This document shows, piece after piece, positions 14,560 to 17,308 of a stretch of DNA of 17,308 nucleotides (positions are counted from its first letter, which is position 1; every line of letters begins with the position of its first letter). Source of the DNA: an uncultured Lactobacillus sp. (GTDB lineage: Bacteria > Bacillota > Bacilli > Lactobacillales > Lactobacillaceae); the NCBI GenBank assembly GCA_937916845.1, contig CALFSK010000005.1, forward strand, positions 1 through 17,308. The letters run 5' to 3'. Position numbers and translations under genes: made by a program. The notes under the pieces were generated by a model that worked only from the letters and a program-made list of their open reading frames with translations, was not told where the DNA came from and ran no database searches.

Positions 14560-15102
14560 TCAATGTTGACGGATGTACAACTGATGGGCCTTTTTCAATA
14601 AACTAGTGCGCCAATTATAGACGGTTCGGCGACTAACACCGTGTAAGCGCATGATGTCTGCGACCGATTGTTCTTCTAAAAATAGTTCAGTTAAGACAAT
14701 TCGTTCCCCTGGCCGACAGATTGTCAGGAGGCTAGTCAGTAGCTCCCGGAGTTGCCAATGCGTTTCTTGGGCCTGCATTGGGTCGATAGTGACGTTTAAG
14801 CCATATTCTAGGTCGAGTTGGCTTTGTTGCCGCAACGTCTGCTTGCGTAAATAGTCGACGGTTCGCCACTTAATCCGGCAAAAAGCGTATTTACGGAAGT
14901 CGGCGAGGTTTTCCGGTAATGGTCGCGCAAAATTTTGGTAAGCGGATAGCCAGGTCAAATGGGCGACCATGACACAGTCGTCGAACTGGGGATGGTAGCG
15001 GGTCACGTGTGCGGCTTTTAAAGCACCATACAGGAGTCGCTGGTGTTCGGGACGGGCAAGCAAATCAAAGGCGCATTGATTATCTAAACGGTCAGTACGC
15101 AT
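14560..15102 (-). CDS. Small sigma-70-family RNA polymerase sigma factor (ECF/SigH/ComX-like)
   Basis: A 180-residue protein with only the two core sigma domains. A region-2-like part spans about residues 22-87 (YGALKAAHV...DDCVMVAHLTWLSAY...FRKYAFCRIKWRTVDYLRKQ), in which FRKYAFCRIKWRTVDYLRK is the usual -10 recognition/core-binding stretch. A region-4 helix-turn-helix covers about 137-172 (LTELFLEEQSVADIMRLHGV then SRRTVYNWRTSLLKKA). No region 1 or 3 is present. It resembles the alternative sigma factors of lactic acid bacteria annotated as ComX/SigH-like. It heads a four-gene minus-strand operon and faces a ComK-like gene across 275 bases. AAGAGG lies 8 bases before the ATG. The promoters it recognises are unknown. 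Confidence 0.8.
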   Translation of the reverse strand: MRTDRLDNQCAFDLLARPEHQRLLYGALKAAHVTRYHPQFDDCVMVAHLTWLSAYQNFARPLPENLADFRKYAFCRIKWRTVDYLRKQTLRQQSQLDLEYGLNVTIDPMQAQETHWQLRELLTSLLTICRPGERIVLTELFLEEQSVADIMRLHGVSRRTVYNWRTSLLKKAHQLYIRQH

Positions 15103-15128
15103 GGTGAAGTCCTCTTCTCGTTAATTTG

Positions 15129-15140
15129 CCTTGGCCAAGG
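15129..15140. promoter_or_regulatory. 12-bp palindrome in the leader of the sigma-factor gene
   Basis: CCTTGGCCAAGG is a perfect palindrome 27 bases upstream of the sigma-factor ATG. It could be an operator or simply a chance site, as TTGGCCAA recurs elsewhere in the window inside genes. Confidence 0.35.
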
Positions 15141-15197
15141 TTGTGCTTAGTTTAACGATGCGACTACAGATTAGCGACCTGCAGTTTTGGCATAAAA

Positions 15198-15216
15198 ACG
15201 GGTAGAAATTCATTAG
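15198..15216 (-). promoter_or_regulatory. Shared motif, copy facing the sigma-factor gene
   Basis: On the minus strand this reads CTAATGAATTTCTACCCGT, closely similar to the plus-strand copy at 15299-15318. It lies about 95-115 bases upstream of the sigma-factor start and points toward it. It may be a promoter or activator site. Confidence 0.55.
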
Positions 15217-15298
15217 TTGTTAAAAACTTGATTAGAAGCCGTGAATACTGGAATTAATTAGTGGTTATTTTGTACGTGCCTGTTATCATATGGTTATG

Positions 15299-15318
15299 CT
15301 ATGAATGATTTCTACCGT
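15299..15318 (+). promoter_or_regulatory. Shared motif, copy facing the ComK-like gene
   Basis: CTATGAATGATTTCTACCGT on the plus strand matches the minus-strand copy at 15198-15216 apart from small indels. It lies 60-79 bases upstream of the ComK-like ATG, a good position for a promoter or activator site. Confidence 0.55.
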
Positions 15319-15360
15319 AGTTATTTTATTTTGTGAGTCGTGTCGTTAGCTGCCAAATTT

Positions 15361-15373
15361 AAGGAGGGTCCTT
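15361..15373 (+). promoter_or_regulatory. Shine-Dalgarno within a small inverted repeat before the ComK-like gene
   Basis: AAGGAGGGTCCTT contains the AAGGAGG ribosome binding site, 10 bases before the ATG, and the AAGGA/TCCTT arms can pair across a 3-base loop. This could moderate translation, though a 5-bp stem is weak. Confidence 0.4.
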
Positions 15374-15377
15374 ATCC

Positions 15378-16118
15378 ATGTTTGATTACCAAGACAAGTC
15401 GTTTACGTTCAATCACGCCATCTGGAACCGAAATCCCAAAAGTTTTGACCTGGAACAACCAAGCCAAATCCTGCCGTACGCGGTAGTTAACGATCACGTG
15501 AAACTCAGTTTTAAAAATACGTTTGCAGTCATGGATGTTCGGACTTTGAATCATACCATCAAGTCGATTATTTTGGATGCACAACGGGGCATCATCGCGA
15601 CGAGTCAAAGTGCACACGTGCTAACGGCATCATTAGTTAATACTTTAATTTATGAAAATAAGCGGAGTACGTCGATGGCAGCTGAGCAGTTGGGTTACAG
15701 CCAAACAAAGTTACCCATCGTTCAGAACCAGTACATCTTGAGCCCATTAGGGGCAGCAACGCGCAGCTCAACTGATTGGATTGGACTGCATGGACTGAGC
15801 AATTATTGGGCCGATGGGAAGCGGGTCAAACTTGAATTTGCTAATCAGGTTAGGTTAACGATTCCTAAAAGTTGGCATTCATTTGAAACGCAAGTGCGTA
15901 AAGCACGTCGAATCCAAGCCGAATTACATAAAATGACGCAGCAAGATCTGGATGAAGCGACGGTTAACGAAATTGTTGTGCCCAATCAGTCGTTGAATGC
16001 ATCTACTCAGGTGCGCATGTATTGTGCGTGTTCGACCTTCGTATTAGCACAGTACGGTATCGACGCACACCCTGAAGACATCAATTTTTATATTCAGAAG
16101 TTTTTTGGTAAATTATAA
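15378..16118 (+). CDS. ComK-like competence transcription factor
   Basis: A 246-residue protein resembling the ComK family, the DNA-binding master regulator of late competence genes in Bacillus. The strongest match is the central-to-C-terminal core: KLPIVQNQYILSPLGAATRS, then STDWIGLHGL, then VKLEFANQVRLTIPKSWHSFETQV and RKARRIQAEL (read in parts), aligning with my recollection of ComK's PI...FPT.S...WI..H...F.NG...IP.S..SFE.QV..A. The N-terminal part (LPYAVVNDHV...TFAVMDVRTL) fits ComK's first strands. It is longer than Bacillus ComK (about 190 residues) through extra C-terminal sequence with MYCACSTFVLAQYG. It is divergent from a sigma factor and followed by recX after 32 bases, suggesting a DNA-uptake/recombination setting. 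Whether it is active is unknown. Confidence 0.78.
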   Translation: MFDYQDKSFTFNHAIWNRNPKSFDLEQPSQILPYAVVNDHVKLSFKNTFAVMDVRTLNHTIKSIILDAQRGIIATSQSAHVLTASLVNTLIYENKRSTSMAAEQLGYSQTKLPIVQNQYILSPLGAATRSSTDWIGLHGLSNYWADGKRVKLEFANQVRLTIPKSWHSFETQVRKARRIQAELHKMTQQDLDEATVNEIVVPNQSLNASTQVRMYCACSTFVLAQYGIDAHPEDINFYIQKFFGKL

Positions 16119-16150
16119 GGGCAAGGTAATTTACGAACGGGAGTTATGAA

Positions 16151-16954
16151 ATGACAAAAAAAATTACGAAAATCGTTGCCCAAAAACGGGCGGGGCGGTT
16201 TAATGTCTACTTAGATGACCAATACGCTTTTCCAATCAGTGAGTCCGTCATGATCAAATTTCGTGTCTTCAAAGGGATGGAAGTTGATGCAGCCCTGCAA
16301 GCACAAATGATTGCGGCTGATGACGTCTCTAAGGCCTATACACGTGCCCTAGAGTACTTGTCGCATCAATTACGGACTGAGAAGGAAGTTCATGATAAGC
16401 TGCGTGACGAGGAATTGGATGAAGACGTGATTACAGCCACGATGCGACAGTTACGTGAGATGCGGCTGTTAAATGATCAGCAGTATGCGGACGCGTACGT
16501 TCGGACAGCCAAGCGGACCTCTGATAAGGGGCCCCGGGTGATTCGGCAGAAGCTTCGCCAAAAGGGCGTTGGTGAACAGCTGATTGATGATGCGTTGGTT
16601 GGTCAGTTCAGTGTTGATGACCGGTTAGATAATGCGCAGGAGCTAGCTAAGAAGCTTGCACGGCGTTATCACCATCAAGCTTTTAAAACCATGTTACAGA
16701 AGGTCCGACAGGGACTGATGACTAAGGGGTTTGATGCGGAAACAATCAGTAACGCCATTGAGGCGCTGGATTTACAACCAGATACGGATGATCAGTGGGA
16801 CGCTCTGGTCGGCCAGGGGCAAAAGCTATGGCAACGTAATCGGAAATACAGCTTCTCTGAACGCGCAATGCGGACTAAGCGGAGTTTGTATCAGAAGGGG
16901 TTTATGATGGACGATATCAATCGTTTTATTGATGAACAGGTTGCTGAAGAGTGA
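16151..16954 (+). CDS. recX: Regulatory protein RecX
   Basis: A 267-residue RecX, the cytoplasmic modulator that binds RecA filaments and limits recombinase activity. It has the long form common in Firmicutes: an N-terminal domain ([39 protein letters not shown]), then three-helix repeats with [53 protein letters not shown] and a further [35 protein letters not shown] repeat, ending [22 protein letters not shown] at 16139-16143 with a 7-base spacer supports the ATG. It lies 32 bases after the ComK-like gene on the same strand with no terminator between them, so they may be co-transcribed. Confidence 0.95.
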   Translation: MTKKITKIVAQKRAGRFNVYLDDQYAFPISESVMIKFRVFKGMEVDAALQAQMIAADDVSKAYTRALEYLSHQLRTEKEVHDKLRDEELDEDVITATMRQLREMRLLNDQQYADAYVRTAKRTSDKGPRVIRQKLRQKGVGEQLIDDALVGQFSVDDRLDNAQELAKKLARRYHHQAFKTMLQKVRQGLMTKGFDAETISNAIEALDLQPDTDDQWDALVGQGQKLWQRNRKYSFSERAMRTKRSLYQKGFMMDDINRFIDEQVAEE

Positions 16955-16957
16955 TTT

Positions 16958-16975
16958 CGGGGAATTAGCTCCCCG
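16958..16975 (+). repeat. Short GC hairpin after recX
   Basis: CGGGGA, six bases, TCCCCG could form a small hairpin just after the recX stop. There is no T tract, so it is at best a weak terminator. It abuts the promoter of the next gene. Confidence 0.4.
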
Positions 16976-16990
16976 CGCGCCAGTAAAGTC

Positions 16991-16999
16991 TGGTATAAT
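16991..16999 (+). promoter_or_regulatory. Extended -10 promoter for the DUF402 gene
   Basis: TGGTATAAT is a perfect extended -10 element (TGnTATAAT), 55 bases before the ATG at 17055. There is no good -35 box at the usual distance, as expected for extended -10 promoters. Confidence 0.7.
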
Positions 17000-17054
17000 G
17001 TTTAATGAAATTCGATGAAATTTTTACCCTATGTTCGAGAAAGTTGGGTTAAAT

Positions 17055-17308
17055 ATGGCGCGCGAGGCTAAAGGACCTAAAGAAGGCGACTTCATTACGA
17101 TCAAAAGCTATAAGCACGACGGAAGTTTACATCGAACTTGGCGCGATACAATGGTACTCAAAACAAGCGAGAACGTTTTAATTGGTTGTAACGATCACAC
17201 GCTGGTCACCGAGGATGATGGCCGCCGGTGGGTGACGCGGGAACCGGCTATCGTTTATTTTCATAAGCATTATTGGTTTAATATCGTGGCGATGATTCGC
17301 GATAACGG
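17055..17308 (+). CDS. DUF402 protein, NtdP-like nucleoside tri/diphosphatase (5' part only)
   Basis: The first 84 residues of a DUF402 family protein run to the window edge: [57 protein letters not shown] and [19 protein letters not shown] (shown in parts). This is the conserved start of the family that includes staphylococcal NtdP/Sa1684, a metal-dependent nucleoside 5'-tri- and diphosphatase. The [13 protein letters not shown] and [10 protein letters not shown] segments are family hallmarks. An in-frame ATG at 17031 would add eight residues, but relatives usually begin M-x-R-E, so 17055 is preferred. The remainder, including most metal ligands, lies outside the window. Confidence 0.88.
   Translation, partial: MAREAKGPKEGDFITIKSYKHDGSLHRTWRDTMVLKTSENVLIGCNDHTLVTEDDGRRWVTREPAIVYFHKHYWFNIVAMIRDN

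Noticed and set aside
14651..14854. Plus-strand open frame of 67 codons
   Set aside because: It is antisense to the conserved region 4 of the sigma factor; cysteine- and serine-rich shadow composition.
15103..15377. Bacillus-type K-box (AAAA-N5-TTTT)
   Set aside because: Runs of A and T are present, but no pair has the required spacing.
15372..15617. Minus-strand open frame of 81 codons
   Set aside because: It overlaps the ComK-like gene start in antisense and extends into its Shine-Dalgarno; no supporting signal.
1..17308. tRNA, rRNA, CRISPR array or riboswitch
   Set aside because: No cloverleaf, regularly spaced repeats or recognisable riboswitch core was seen on either strand.

Overview
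The window looks like a chromosomal segment of a lactobacillus, most probably Lactiplantibacillus plantarum. Low-to-moderate GC, strong AGGAGG-type ribosome binding sites, the mix of ATG and GTG starts, and a Wzx/Wzy-type capsule locus ending next to recX and a DUF402 gene fit my memory of the cps3 region of that species. This is recognition from memory, not a database result.

Layout. (1) 1-930: insertion-sequence debris, namely the 5' part of a nonsense-mutated ISL3-family transposase running off the left edge, then a degraded IS3-type OrfA-like fragment and a long hairpin. (2) 1233-3101: two paralogous GT2 glycosyltransferases of the galactofuranosyltransferase/rhamnosyltransferase kind. 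(3) 3340-4429: a heavily mutated UDP-galactopyranose mutase (glf) pseudogene, which supplies the missing biochemical link to the two transferases. (4) 4437-9615: a tightly packed operon with a membrane-anchored beta-propeller-like protein of unknown function, a Wzz-like chain-length protein, a Wzy-like polymerase, a degenerate acyltransferase-3-like membrane protein and an apparently intact acyltransferase-3 protein. (5) 9772-10548: a DUF4422 glycosyltransferase closed by a strong terminator. (6) On the opposite strand, a Wzx-type flippase (10628-12052) and the priming phosphoglycosyltransferase (12288-12965), each apparently its own unit. Together these encode a Wzx/Wzy route: the priming enzyme loads undecaprenyl phosphate, the GT2 and DUF4422 enzymes extend the repeat unit, the acyltransferase may decorate it, the flippase exports it, and Wzy/Wzz polymerise it. 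No BY-kinase/phosphatase regulatory genes are present here.

(7) 13357-13662: a lone small gene of unknown function followed by a strong terminator. (8) 13734-15102, minus strand: a four-gene operon with a small sigma-70-family factor, a 64-residue unknown, a DUF1659 protein and a DUF2922 protein. (9) 15378-16118, plus strand, divergent from the sigma factor: a ComK-like competence regulator, followed at 16151 by recX, then the start of a DUF402 (NtdP-like) gene cut by the right edge.

The most interesting part is the sigma factor/ComK-like divergent pair. Both genes have a closely similar motif upstream, each copy reading in the direction of its own gene. An 8-bp tandem duplication also separates the Shine-Dalgarno from the start of the 64-residue gene. 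The glf pseudogene next to two intact Galf-type transferases is the other notable point.
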